Of a DNA stretch of 64,000 bases, positions 34,343-43,732 are shown one piece after another. The DNA comes from Prevotellaceae bacterium (GTDB lineage: Bacteria > Bacteroidota > Bacteroidia > Bacteroidales > Bacteroidaceae), in the NCBI GenBank assembly GCA_028726625.1, contig JAQYPT010000073.1:1-64000 (forward strand), given 5' to 3'. A program made the translations under genes and the position numbers. The notes under the pieces are model-generated. The model saw only the letters and a program-made list of their open reading frames with translations, was not told the DNA's origin and made no database searches. Each line of letters opens with the position of its first letter. The stretch's first letter is position 1.

Positions 34343-34693
34343 ATGGCACTGAATCCCAATAAGAATGTGAAGCTTTACTACTCCATTAAGGAGGTGGCCA
34401 AGCAGTTTGGTATCAATGAAAGTACATTGAGATACTGGGAAACCGAGTTCCCCCAGTTGAAGCCAAAGACTGTGAGCTCGACCAAGGTTCGGCAGTATAC
34501 AGATGCCGACATCGAGGAGATTCGCGTGATTTATAACTTGGTTAGGGTGCGCGGTTTTAAGCTATCGGCGGCCAGAAAGATGCTGGGCGCCAATAGAAAA
34601 GGTGCTGAAAAGAGTTCGGAAGTGCTGGAAACGTTGCTGTCTGTGCGCGAACAGTTGCAAGAATTGCGCAAACAACTGGATATGATTGTGTGA
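34343..34693 (+). CDS. MerR family transcriptional regulator
   Basis: YYSIKEVAKQFGINESTLRYWETEFPQLKPKTVSSTKVRQYTDADIEEIRVIYNLVRVRGFKLSAARKML. Confidence 0.9.
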   Translation: MALNPNKNVKLYYSIKEVAKQFGINESTLRYWETEFPQLKPKTVSSTKVRQYTDADIEEIRVIYNLVRVRGFKLSAARKMLGANRKGAEKSSEVLETLLSVREQLQELRKQLDMIV

Positions 34694-34699
34694 GGGTTG

Positions 34700-34763
34700 A
34701 GTTTATAAGTTTTTGAGTTGATGAGTCTTTAAGTTGGTAAGTTTTCGAGTTTTTAAGTTGACA
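34700..34763. repeat. Tandem repeat, exact 8-bp period, 8 units of AGTTnnnn
   Basis: agtttata|agtttttg|agttgatg|agtcttta|agttggta|agttttcg|agttttta|agttgaca, starting 7 bp after the MerR stop codon. Confidence 0.9.
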
Positions 34764-34861
34764 AAGGAAACCGTATGGTTTGGTTTCTCGCTCGTTAACG
34801 CCTCACCCCAAAACCCAGAATAGCTTATCAACCCGCAAATCCAAAACTTAATAATCATTAC

Positions 34862-34896
34862 ACTTATAAACTCGTAAACTCGTGAACTTGTAAACT
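34862..34896. repeat. Tandem repeat, exact 8-bp period, opposite orientation (ACTYRTRA)
   Basis: acttataa|actcgtaa|actcgtga|acttgtaa|act; reverse complement of the 34700 array type. Confidence 0.85.
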
Positions 34897-34905
34897 AAAA
34901 TAAAT

Positions 34906-37182
34906 TTACATAATTTGTTGAATTTCTTGCAAGCCTTTTACCTTTTTCAAGCTGTTGATGATGTTCTTTACTTCTTGTCGATTATGAACGAGAACCTCGA
35001 TTTTACCCATAAAAATATCTTCCTTGCTGGTTAGCGAAAGATTGTGCATGTTGACGTTCATCTCATCAGAAATGACATCCACGACATCGTGCAACATGCC
35101 TTGACGGTCGATGCCTCTGATCTCGATGGTGGCGTTGAAAAGACGGATGTTGCGCATATCCCACTTAGCATCTAGCAGCCGATTGCCGTAACTAGACTTC
35201 AGTTTGCTGGCCACAGGGCAGTTGCGCTTGTGTATTTCTACATGATTCTGGTTGTCAATGTAGCCCAGGATGTCGTCGCCGGGGATGGGATGGCAGCAGG
35301 AGGGGAAGAGGTAGGTGTCGATGTTGCCGTCGTTGATGACGATAGCCTTCTTCCGGTTGAGTGTATTATCGACGGTGAAAGGCTCGGCTTTCTTATCCTG
35401 TTCGTCTTTCTTGTCATGTCCGATGAAGGGTACATACTTGAGCCAATTGCTGGGTGAAGAGCTTTTCTTTTTCTTGTTCAGCTCGTCCAAGTCTTTTTCT
35501 GTCAAGATAACCGACTTATTACCGATACACAAGAACAGGCTCTCGTGTTTCTTTAAGTTATGAAATTCGCATAACTTGTCGAGTACAGATGTGGTCATTT
35601 CCATGTCATTGCGCTCCAACCAGGCGTTGAGAAAGGCTTCACCTTGCTTTTGTATCTCTCTGTTGTTGCGCCTAAGGATGGCCTGTATCTTTGCTTTAGC
35701 TTTGGCTGTGGTGGCAAAGTTGAGCCACGAGGGTTGCACATGTTGCGACTTGCTGGTTAATATCTCTACCTGATCACCGCTTTGTAGCTTATGACTCAGC
35801 GGAACCAACTTATGGTTGACCTTGGCTCCGATACAATGACTGCCCAGTAGGGTGTGTATCTGGAAAGCAAAGTCGAGCGCAGTGCAGCCAGCAGGCATGG
35901 TCTTGATCTCGCCTTTCGGGGTGAACACGAATATCTCGGAAGCGAAGAGATTCAGCTTGATGGCATCGAGAAAGTCCATAGCATCGGGCTGTGGGTCGTC
36001 CAAAATCTCTTTGATGGTGCGCAACCATTCATTCAATTCATTTTCATCCTCGGTGTATTCATCTTTGTCTTTGTATTTCCAGTGAGCTGCGAAGCCTTGT
36101 TCGGCCACCTCGTTCATGCGGTCACTGCGTATCTGAACTTCAATCCAACGGCCTTGTTTGCTCATCAAGGTGACGTGGAGAGCTTGGTATCCGTTGGCCT
36201 TTGGGTGGCTCAACCAGTCGCGAAGTCGGTCGGGATGCGACTTGTAGATGCGGCTGATGGCCACGTATATTTTGAAACATTCGTTGATTTCGTCGGCCCT
36301 TACCTTCGGTGTGAAGATGATTCGTACGGCCAAGATGTCGTAAATTTCGTCGAAGGTGACATGCTTCGTCTGCATCTTGTTCCATATAGAGTATGGACTT
36401 TTGACCCTTGCTTTCAGCTCATAGTCAATGCCCATGGCATCAAGGGTCTCCTTGATGGGCGCCGTGAACAGCTCGAAGAGGCGGTCACGTTGCTCCTTTG
36501 TGAAGGAAAGCTTGTTGGTAATGTTGGCGTATTCTTCGGGATGCTCGAACCGGAAGCTGAGGTTTTCCAGTTCGGTCTTAATCTTATTCAGGCCCAATCG
36601 GTTCGCCAATGGCGCATATATATATAAGGTTTCGCCGGCTATCTTGTACTGTTTATTGGCTGGTTGCGACTGTAGCGTGCGCATGTTGTGTAGGCGGTCG
36701 CATATTTTAATAAGGATGACGCGGATGTCATCGCTCATGGTGAGCAGCAACTTCTTGAAGTTTTCCGCCTGAGCCGACGCCCTGTCGCCGAAGATACCTC
36801 CGCTAATTTTAGTGAGTCCATCGACGATTTGTGCAATCTTGGGCCCGAAGATGTTCTCGATGTCCTCAACGGTATAGTCGGTATCTTCCACCACATCGTG
36901 TAGAAGTGCCGAGCAGATGCTGGTTGAGCCCAGTCCCATCTCCTCACAAGCAATCTGCGCTACGGCGATGGGGTGCATGATGTACGGCTCGCCCGAGAGA
37001 CGTCTTACGCCTTTGTGTGCTTGACGTGCGAAGTTGAAGGCCTTGGTGATGATGTCTACCTTCTTTCTGTGACGGGAAGCCAGGTAGGTGTCCAGCAGAT
37101 GTTGGAACGCATCTTGGATTGTGTTGTCTTCCAGTTCGTCTTTACTTTCTTTATCTTGAATCTCTTGATTGTCCATACTCAA
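34906..37182 (-). CDS. RelA/SpoT family bifunctional (p)ppGpp synthetase/hydrolase
   Basis: HD domain (GEPYIMHPIAVAQIACEEMG, ALLHDVVEDTDYT), synthetase (DILAVRIIF, GYQALHVTLMSKQGRWIEVQIRS), TGS (FTPKGEIKTMPAGCTALDFAFQIH), C-terminal ACT. Confidence 0.96.
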   Translation of the reverse strand: MSMDNQEIQDKESKDELEDNTIQDAFQHLLDTYLASRHRKKVDIITKAFNFARQAHKGVRRLSGEPYIMHPIAVAQIACEEMGLGSTSICSALLHDVVEDTDYTVEDIENIFGPKIAQIVDGLTKISGGIFGDRASAQAENFKKLLLTMSDDIRVILIKICDRLHNMRTLQSQPANKQYKIAGETLYIYAPLANRLGLNKIKTELENLSFRFEHPEEYANITNKLSFTKEQRDRLFELFTAPIKETLDAMGIDYELKARVKSPYSIWNKMQTKHVTFDEIYDILAVRIIFTPKVRADEINECFKIYVAISRIYKSHPDRLRDWLSHPKANGYQALHVTLMSKQGRWIEVQIRSDRMNEVAEQGFAAHWKYKDKDEYTEDENELNEWLRTIKEILDDPQPDAMDFLDAIKLNLFASEIFVFTPKGEIKTMPAGCTALDFAFQIHTLLGSHCIGAKVNHKLVPLSHKLQSGDQVEILTSKSQHVQPSWLNFATTAKAKAKIQAILRRNNREIQKQGEAFLNAWLERNDMEMTTSVLDKLCEFHNLKKHESLFLCIGNKSVILTEKDLDELNKKKKSSSPSNWLKYVPFIGHDKKDEQDKKAEPFTVDNTLNRKKAIVINDGNIDTYLFPSCCHPIPGDDILGYIDNQNHVEIHKRNCPVASKLKSSYGNRLLDAKWDMRNIRLFNATIEIRGIDRQGMLHDVVDVISDEMNVNMHNLSLTSKEDIFMGKIEVLVHNRQEVKNIINSLKKVKGLQEIQQIM

Positions 37183-37204
37183 TTCTCCCCATGATGGTTG
37201 AGCG

Positions 37205-38572
37205 TTACCTCACCCTTATTTTCTTTCCTTTCCTGATGTTGTTGCCTTTTAGGCCATTGAGCCTCTTGAGCTTCTTAACGGTCGTATGGTTGCGAGCAGC
37301 GATTTCGGATAATGTATCTCCTCCTCTGACGGTAACTGACTTGCTTGACGAGCGTCTTCTTCGGCTACTGCGTGACGATTTGCGCCTGCTGCGTTTGCTT
37401 TTGCTCCTGCTGTAGCTCTTGCGTGAGCTCGATGCCGATGTTCTGCCACTCGAATAGCTGGGTATCTCTTGCGCTACTTCCACCTCTGATCGCTTGGTCA
37501 GCAGCACGTCGGCGTTGTAAGCATATACCGAATCCTCCTGATCGATGAACGAATTAATCTTATCCACGGGCAGACGAAGGGTGGATGGCTTGGTGTATCC
37601 GATGACGATGTCCTTGCGATATTGTGGGTTGAGCGACCGAACAAGCTCCTCATCCACGTTCAACACTTGTGCGATTTGTTTGAAATGAACGTCGCGGCTG
37701 ACGAGGATGGTATCTGTCTTGGCTGGCAAGTCAGTTGTCATTGGGCAGATGTTGTGCTCGCAGTAGTAGTTCATGATGTAGTTGGCTGCGATGAATGCCG
37801 GTACATAGCCTCGTGTTTCGCGTGGCAAGTAAGGGTATATTTTCCAGTAGTCCTTGCTACCACCAGCACGGTGGATGGCCTGTGTGAGCTTGTCCGGACC
37901 ACAGTTATAGGCTGCGATAACCAGGTTCCAGTCGCCAAAGATGCGGTAAAGGTCACTCAGGTAGTTGGCTGCGGCGTACGAAGACTTGATGGGATCGCAT
38001 CGCTCGTCAAGCAAAGAGTTGATTTCCAGACCGTAATTCTTGGCGGTAGCCAACATGAATTGCCACAGTCCCGTGGCACCTACACGCGACACGGCCTTGG
38101 GATTGAGTCCCGATTCAATCACTGGAAGGTATTTCAGCTCGAGTGGCAGGCTGTACGTTTCCAAGGCCTGTTCGAAGATGGGCATGTAAAAATTGGAGGC
38201 ACCGAGCATGATACCTACAGCGTTGCGCAGCTCGTTGCTGTATCGATCGATGAACTTTTGCACCACGTTATTGTATGGCATCTCCATAATTGTGGGCAAA
38301 CGGCGCAGACGATCCTTGTAAACATCGGGCTCGTAAGTCTTGTTTACATTTGGTAAGTTGCAATCAGCATCGCGTTTCAGGTATGTCTTGGTGTTGTAAA
38401 GGTGAAGCAGACTGTCAATCTCAGACGTCATAGCTTCGGGTAAGTCAAATGTTTCGTTTTCACCTTTTTCATTCGTCACGGTGATTTCTGTATCGTCATC
38501 AACGACCTGCGCTTGCAGTGATGATGAGAATACAACAAGCAGGGTGACTATGGATAAATAAATTTTCTTCAT
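37205..38572 (-). CDS. Membrane-bound lytic murein transglycosylase (MltD-like) with C-terminal LysM
   Basis: LPLELKYLPVIESGLNPKAVSRVGATGLWQFMLATAKNYGL, VIAAYNCGPDKLTQAI; Ser/Arg-rich linker; LysM VRGGDTLSEIAARNHTTVKKLKRLNGL. Confidence 0.93.
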   Translation of the reverse strand: MKKIYLSIVTLLVVFSSSLQAQVVDDDTEITVTNEKGENETFDLPEAMTSEIDSLLHLYNTKTYLKRDADCNLPNVNKTYEPDVYKDRLRRLPTIMEMPYNNVVQKFIDRYSNELRNAVGIMLGASNFYMPIFEQALETYSLPLELKYLPVIESGLNPKAVSRVGATGLWQFMLATAKNYGLEINSLLDERCDPIKSSYAAANYLSDLYRIFGDWNLVIAAYNCGPDKLTQAIHRAGGSKDYWKIYPYLPRETRGYVPAFIAANYIMNYYCEHNICPMTTDLPAKTDTILVSRDVHFKQIAQVLNVDEELVRSLNPQYRKDIVIGYTKPSTLRLPVDKINSFIDQEDSVYAYNADVLLTKRSEVEVAQEIPSYSSGRTSASSSRKSYSRSKSKRSRRKSSRSSRRRRSSSKSVTVRGGDTLSEIAARNHTTVKKLKRLNGLKGNNIRKGKKIRVR

Positions 38573-38614
38573 GATTGGTTTCTTGTCTGTTTATTTGATT
38601 GGCTATCTTTTGTT

Positions 38615-39370
38615 TCAGAAGCTGAGGCTACAATGAATGCCCAGACCGCCTGATTTCAAGGGATTCCTGTTCATATTGGTGTTGACAACCGTGGGTTCAA
38701 TGCGCAAACTCAAGTCGTCAGAGATGTCAAACTCTGACAAAGAGGCGTCAACGTAGGCATCGATCACCGACAAAGCGTAGACTCCGATGAGCGTGAAGAA
38801 GCTCAAGTCGCGCCAACGACGGTAGCGATCCTTGCGCTTTCTGAACAGTTCTTTATATCTATCGATGTTCGAAGCGTCGATTTGGTTGCCTAAATGCAGA
38901 AACTGTTTGTAACTCTGCGATTGCGGATCGTTGTCCATCAGGTCGATGTAAGCTTGCGAATAGTCGTGATACATCTGATTATTCCAGCGCATGGCATAGT
39001 AGCAGCCCACAAAACCACCATAGACAATGGGCAGCTTCCAGTATTTCCGGTTGTAGATTTGACCAGCTCCTGGCAGAACAACAGCCAGCCACATGGCTCG
39101 TTTGGCATCGGGTCGCCAGGTATTCCAGTCGCGTTTGATTTTCTTCGCAGCCTTTTCTGTTTCTGCAAAGACAAGGGTGTCTGATGGGTTAATAGCCTTT
39201 TCTGCGGGGATGGCCTTGGCGTTGTCTTCTCCGATGATGACGCGTGGGTCGGTGTCCTTGATGCTGTCGCCCACTTGAATCTGGGCCTGACACCATGCTG
39301 CACACAGCAGAATGGCGCACGTCAGGCTGATACGAAGGGACGATGATAGGTTGTCACGCATGGTTTTCAC
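38615..39370 (-). CDS. DUF5683-type membrane protein
   Basis: KRAMWLAVVLPGAGQIYNRKYWKLPIVYGGFVGCYYAMRWNNQMY; located between parB and mltD as is common in Bacteroidales. Confidence 0.75.
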   Translation of the reverse strand: MKTMRDNLSSSLRISLTCAILLCAAWCQAQIQVGDSIKDTDPRVIIGEDNAKAIPAEKAINPSDTLVFAETEKAAKKIKRDWNTWRPDAKRAMWLAVVLPGAGQIYNRKYWKLPIVYGGFVGCYYAMRWNNQMYHDYSQAYIDLMDNDPQSQSYKQFLHLGNQIDASNIDRYKELFRKRKDRYRRWRDLSFFTLIGVYALSVIDAYVDASLSEFDISDDLSLRIEPTVVNTNMNRNPLKSGGLGIHCSLSF

Positions 39371-39379
39371 GAAAGTAAC

Positions 39380-40288
39380 TTAGTCTTTCAGTTTGTCAAA
39401 GATGTTCATCAGTCGTTCCAATTCCTGTTCATTGGCGAAAGGAATGCTGATTTTGCCTTTTCCCTTGGCACTACATGTCATTTGAACTTTTGTCTTCAGA
39501 AATGTAGATAAGCGCAGTCTCAGCACGTCAAACTCCTCTGGCAAGCCGCCCTTGGCCGAGCTATGTTTCTCTGATTTCCGCAGCTCCCCGCCGTTCTTGA
39601 GCTGTTGAGCCAGTTCTTCCACCTTTCTAACCGGGTAGCCATTCTTCTGCACTTCCTTGAACAGCTTGATTTGCATCGATGGGCTTTCTACGGCAAGTAA
39701 AGCCCGAGCGTGTCCCATGTCAATCTCTTTCTTCTGCAAAGCCATTTGTACTTGAGCCGGCAGCTTCAGCAAGCGCAGGTAATTGGTGATGGCCGTGCGG
39801 CTCTTTCCCACGTGCTTAGACACTTTCTCTTGCGTCATGCCGCTCTTTTCCATGAGCTTTTCGTAAGCCAGAGCGATTTCTATGGCATTGAGGTCTTCGC
39901 GCTGAATGTTCTCAACCAATGCCATCTCCATGACCGTTTCGTCATCAATAGTCCGAATATATGCGGGTATAGCCTCTAAACCAACGATTTGTGAGGCGCG
40001 CCAACGACGCTCACCAGCTACAATTTGATATTTGTCGGCAGCTACTTGGCGGAGGGTGATGGGTTGAATGATGCCAATTTCTCGAATGCTTGATGCTAGT
40101 TCTTCCAACGCCTCTTGGTCAAATTCGCGGCGAGGCTGGTTGGGATTGGCTTCAATTTGTTCGATGGGCACCTCGTTGATGGTCGAACTGCCTTGCGTTT
40201 GTATATTATCTGTCGAAATGAGAGCGTCGAGGCCGCGCCCTAATGCCGGAGCTTTTGTGGAATGACTATATTTTTTTCGTACTGCCAT
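39380..40288 (-). CDS. parB: Chromosome partitioning protein ParB
   Basis: LGRGLDALIS, IEANPNQPRREFDQEALEELASSIREIGIIQPITLR, YQIVAGERRWRASQIVGL. Confidence 0.96.
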   Translation of the reverse strand: MAVRKKYSHSTKAPALGRGLDALISTDNIQTQGSSTINEVPIEQIEANPNQPRREFDQEALEELASSIREIGIIQPITLRQVAADKYQIVAGERRWRASQIVGLEAIPAYIRTIDDETVMEMALVENIQREDLNAIEIALAYEKLMEKSGMTQEKVSKHVGKSRTAITNYLRLLKLPAQVQMALQKKEIDMGHARALLAVESPSMQIKLFKEVQKNGYPVRKVEELAQQLKNGGELRKSEKHSSAKGGLPEEFDVLRLRLSTFLKTKVQMTCSAKGKGKISIPFANEQELERLMNIFDKLKD

Positions 40289-40420
40289 GAGTCTGTTTTA
40301 CTTATAGGGAAGATGGAAAATGGTGGTTTTGGTTATGAATGGAACAACAGAGAATGTGTGTTAACACCGGATGAAGAGAGCTGTAGAGTCCTGATATTCC
40401 GCTGTCTTAGTGTCTACTAC

Positions 40421-41185
40421 TCAAGCGTTCTTGCTGATGATTTCCCTAGCCAAGTTCAGGTGATTCTTGGCCCCCGACGAGTCGGCATCGTACAGGATGA
40501 CCGGCAATCCGTGGCTCGGACTTTCGCTGAGCTTCACGTTTCGCTGAATCACCGTCTTGAAGACCAACTCCTGGAAGTGCCGCTTCACCTCGTCGTAAAT
40601 CTGATTAGCCAGACGCAAACGACTGTCGTACATCGTCAAGAGAAAACCTTCGATTTCCAATTTCGGGTTCAGTTTGCTCTTGATAATCTTGATGGTGTTG
40701 AGCAGTTTGCTGATACCTTCCAGGGCGAAATATTCACATTGCACGGGAATGATGACCGAGTCGGATGCCGTGAGCGCGTTCACCGTAATCAAACCCAGTG
40801 ACGGACTGCAGTCAATGAGTATGTAATCGTAGTCATCGCGGATGGGATCCAAGATGTTCTTGATTACTTTTTCTCGGTTGTCCAGGTTTAACATCTCTAT
40901 CTCTGCGCCCACCAGGTCGATGTGGCTCGGTATGATGTCCAGCCCGGTAATGTCTGTGGTGTAGATGGCATCACGCACGTCAGCCTTATTGATGATGCAT
41001 TCGTATAGCGAACAGTCCACCTCCTTGATGTCTACGCCCAAACCACTGGAGGCGTTGGCCTGTGGATCGGCATCGACGATGAGTACCGATTTCTCGAGCG
41101 TAGCCAATGATGCGCCCAGATTGATGGTGGTGGTGGTCTTGCCTACACCACCTTTTTGATTCGCTAAAGCTATGATTTTTCCCAT
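40421..41185 (-). CDS. parA: Chromosome partitioning ATPase ParA/Soj
   Basis: MGKIIALANQKGGVGKTTTTINLGASLA, LIVDADPQANASSGLG, YILIDCSPSLGLITVNAL. Start 41185 chosen over 41311 because a minus-strand TAACTTTG box lies at 41219-41226. Confidence 0.95.
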   Translation of the reverse strand: MGKIIALANQKGGVGKTTTTINLGASLATLEKSVLIVDADPQANASSGLGVDIKEVDCSLYECIINKADVRDAIYTTDITGLDIIPSHIDLVGAEIEMLNLDNREKVIKNILDPIRDDYDYILIDCSPSLGLITVNALTASDSVIIPVQCEYFALEGISKLLNTIKIIKSKLNPKLEIEGFLLTMYDSRLRLANQIYDEVKRHFQELVFKTVIQRNVKLSESPSHGLPVILYDADSSGAKNHLNLAREIISKNA

Positions 41186-41380
41186 TTTCAGTATCCTTCT
41201 AAAGACATTAAATTGTTGCAAAGTTACATATTTTGTATGACAAAGTACCCATTTAAACTTTTTTTCGTACTTTTGCATGAGAATTAATAGGAATATCACC
41301 TGCCGAATCAAGCAAATTTACTTTCTCACTTCAGAAAGTTTTCCTTGAGCTTTTCGGCTTGATTAAAAGCGTTAAAAGAC

Positions 41381-42184
41381 ATGCAGACAGAGCGACCCTT
41401 GATTTTGATTTCAAACGATGACGGCTATCATTCACCCGGCATTCATGCCTTGGTAGACATGGTTTCCGATTTGGCAGATGTACTGGTCTGCGCACCAGAG
41501 GCAGCTCGTTCGGGCTTTTCGTGTGCTTTTTCGACTGTGGAATATTTGCGGTTAAAGCGCAGGAAGGACATCGGAACGGCTCAAGTGTGGTCGTGCAGCG
41601 GTACGCCGGTCGACTGTGTGAAGCTGGCTCTCGACCAGTTGTGCCCCGACAGAAGGCCGGCTCTCATCCTGGGCGGCATCAACCACGGTGACAATTCGTC
41701 TGTAAACAATCACTATTCGGGTACCATGGGCATCGCTATGGAAGGCTGCATGAAGTACATCCCCTCTGTGGCTTTCTCCAGTTGTTATTACGAGGAGGAT
41801 GCCAACCTTGAACCGTTGCGCCCATACGTGCGGATAGTGGTGAAGAAGGTGCTGGCGGACGGATTGCCCAAGGGCATCTGCTTGAATGTCAACTTTCCTG
41901 CCCGACAAGTGTTCGAGGGCATCAAGGCGTGCCGGATGACGATGGGCAGGTGGGTCAACGAGATTGTAAAACAACATCATCCGCGCCAATACGATTATTA
42001 TTGGGTGGTGGGTGAGTATCAGAACGATGAGCCTGATGCCGAGGACTCCGACCAGTGGGCACTCAATCATGGCTACGTTGCCATTACGCCCACTAAGATG
42101 GATGTCACCGCTTACGAGTTTATGGATGAGATCAGGGAATGGGAAACGCCAGTTGCCCCTTCAACTTTCAACGCTCAAGACTAA
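41381..42184 (+). CDS. surE: 5'/3'-nucleotidase SurE
   Basis: LILISNDDGYHSPGIHALVDMV, VCAPEAARSGFS, SGTPVDCVKLAL, GGINHGDNSSVNNHYSGTMGIAMEG. Confidence 0.96.
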   Translation: MQTERPLILISNDDGYHSPGIHALVDMVSDLADVLVCAPEAARSGFSCAFSTVEYLRLKRRKDIGTAQVWSCSGTPVDCVKLALDQLCPDRRPALILGGINHGDNSSVNNHYSGTMGIAMEGCMKYIPSVAFSSCYYEEDANLEPLRPYVRIVVKKVLADGLPKGICLNVNFPARQVFEGIKACRMTMGRWVNEIVKQHHPRQYDYYWVVGEYQNDEPDAEDSDQWALNHGYVAITPTKMDVTAYEFMDEIREWETPVAPSTFNAQD

Positions 42185-42275
42185 TCCATGAAGGCTCTTT
42201 GAACCGCTCGCCGCTCGCTGAACACTGCATATTGACGAGCGTGCGCACCATACTATATTCCAAAATCATGAGCTT

Positions 42276-43424
42276 ATGAAGTATTATTTGATTGTTGGCG
42301 AAGCCAGTGGAGACTTGCATGCCTCGCACTTGATGACGGCTTTGAAAAAACAGGACAATGACGCTCAGTTTCGATTCTTCGGCGGAGACCTCATGACGGC
42401 GGTTGGGGGAGAGCGGGTGAGGCATTTCAAGGAAATGGCGTACATGGGGTTTATCCCCGTGCTGCTGCATCTGCGAACCATCTTCAAGAACATGAAAATG
42501 TGCAAAGAAGACATTGTTCGGTGGCATCCCGACGTGGTGATTTTGGTCGACTATGCCGGGTTTAACCTGGATATTGCTAAGTTCTTGAAAACCAATACAA
42601 ACATACCTGCTTATTATTACATAGCACCCAAGCTTTGGGCCTGGAAGGAATACCGCATCAAGAACATCAAGCGTGATGTGGCTGAGCTGTTTTCCATCTT
42701 GCCTTTCGAGGTTCCTTTTTTCGAGCAAAAGCATCATTATCCCATCCATTATGTAGGTAATCCGACGGCTGATGAGGTGCGTCAGTTCCGTGCTTCATAT
42801 ACCGAGAGTTTCGAGGAGTTTTGTCTTGTGAATCATCTTGACAAAAATAAGCCTATCATAGCCTTGCTGGCAGGAAGTAGAAAGCAGGAGATTAAGGACA
42901 ATTTGCCTGCCATGATTCAGGCAGCCAACGCTTATCCAGACTTCCAACCCGTGCTGGCAGGGGCGCCAGCTATTGAGGATGCTTATTACGAAGAGTACCT
43001 GACCGGCACGAACGTCGCCTTGGTTAAAAACAGGACTTATCCGTTGTTGGCCCATGCTGTGGCAGCTTTGGTGACCAGTGGCACGGCAACGCTCGAAACG
43101 GCTTTGTTTGATGTGCCGCAAGTGGTGTGTTACAAGACGCCTGTCCCCCGACTCATACGCTTTGCGTTCGAGCATATCATTAAAGTAAAGTACATCTCTT
43201 TGGTTAACCTCATCGCTGATCAGGAAGTGGTGCGAGAACTGTTTGCCGACCGCTTTACCCTCGCAAACATCGTCAAAGAGCTGGGACTTATCCTGCCGGG
43301 TGGCGGAGAACGCCAGAAAATGCTCGCCGATTATGCCGAGGTGCGTCATCAGTTGGGCGATCATGTAGCACCAGAAAATGCCGCAAAAATTATGGTTTCA
43401 TTGTTGAAGGGCGAACGGCAGTAA
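42276..43424 (+). CDS. lpxB: Lipid-A-disaccharide synthase
   Basis: MKYYLIVGEASGDLHASHLMTALKKQ, YYIAPKLWAWKEYRIKNIKR, LALLAGSRKQEIKDNLP, ALVTSGTATLETALFDVPQVVCYKT. Confidence 0.96.
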   Translation: MKYYLIVGEASGDLHASHLMTALKKQDNDAQFRFFGGDLMTAVGGERVRHFKEMAYMGFIPVLLHLRTIFKNMKMCKEDIVRWHPDVVILVDYAGFNLDIAKFLKTNTNIPAYYYIAPKLWAWKEYRIKNIKRDVAELFSILPFEVPFFEQKHHYPIHYVGNPTADEVRQFRASYTESFEEFCLVNHLDKNKPIIALLAGSRKQEIKDNLPAMIQAANAYPDFQPVLAGAPAIEDAYYEEYLTGTNVALVKNRTYPLLAHAVAALVTSGTATLETALFDVPQVVCYKTPVPRLIRFAFEHIIKVKYISLVNLIADQEVVRELFADRFTLANIVKELGLILPGGGERQKMLADYAEVRHQLGDHVAPENAAKIMVSLLKGERQ

Positions 43425-43493
43425 CCGAGAGGTGTCCGATCTTTTTGAAGAGCTTCTTTACTCCTTGTTTATCAGTGCTTTACTAATTCTTTC

Positions 43494-43581
43494 CAAAGTC
43501 TATGGGTTTGCTCAGTAAAGTCATTGAGTTTGCCCGCCAAACCCAATGACTTTGGCGGGCAAACTCAATGCTATTAATATG
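43494..43581. repeat. Degenerate tandem repeat, 22-bp period (locus 2 of 4), containing a perfect 20-bp inverted repeat
   Basis: caaagtctatgggtttgctcag / taaagtcattgagtttgcccgc / caaacccaatgactttggcggg / caaactcaatgctattaatatg; arms 43522-43541 and 43551-43570. Confidence 0.85.
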
Positions 43582-43732
43582 TGAGGGTAATGGCGTGCTG
43601 TTTCACGTTTCGTCAGAGAAGAATTTCGAATCACAGATTACGCAATTCAATTCGTAACTGACCGAAGGATTGAACGAGGCGAGTGCCTCTTTTAGTACGG
43701 TCTATGCTGTGGTATGAAGGTTATGTTTCGGT

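Noticed and set aside
34700-34896. CRISPR array
   Set aside because: 8-bp contiguous units with no unique spacers, no cas genes in the window. The 22-bp arrays are rejected as CRISPR for the same reason.
35854-36627. 257-aa plus-strand ORF antisense to relA/spoT (and similar long antisense ORFs at 37622-38356, 18066-18680, 41552-42070, 42795-43364, 47007-47735)
   Set aside because: Shadow ORFs of conserved genes, with no domain motifs or independent promoter evidence.
37205-41185. parA-parB-DUF5683-mltD-relA cluster as a novel system
   Set aside because: This gene order is a common conserved arrangement in Bacteroidales; ordinary.
41186-41311. N-terminal extension of ParA as given in the ORF track
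   Set aside because: A TAACTTTG -7-like box on the minus strand at 41219-41226 and the conserved start MGKIIALANQKGG at 41185 argue for the shorter protein.
43599-43614. TGTTTCACGTTTCGTC near parAB as a parS candidate
   Set aside because: Only the left half matches TGTTTCACGTGAAACA; the right half is not the required inverted repeat.
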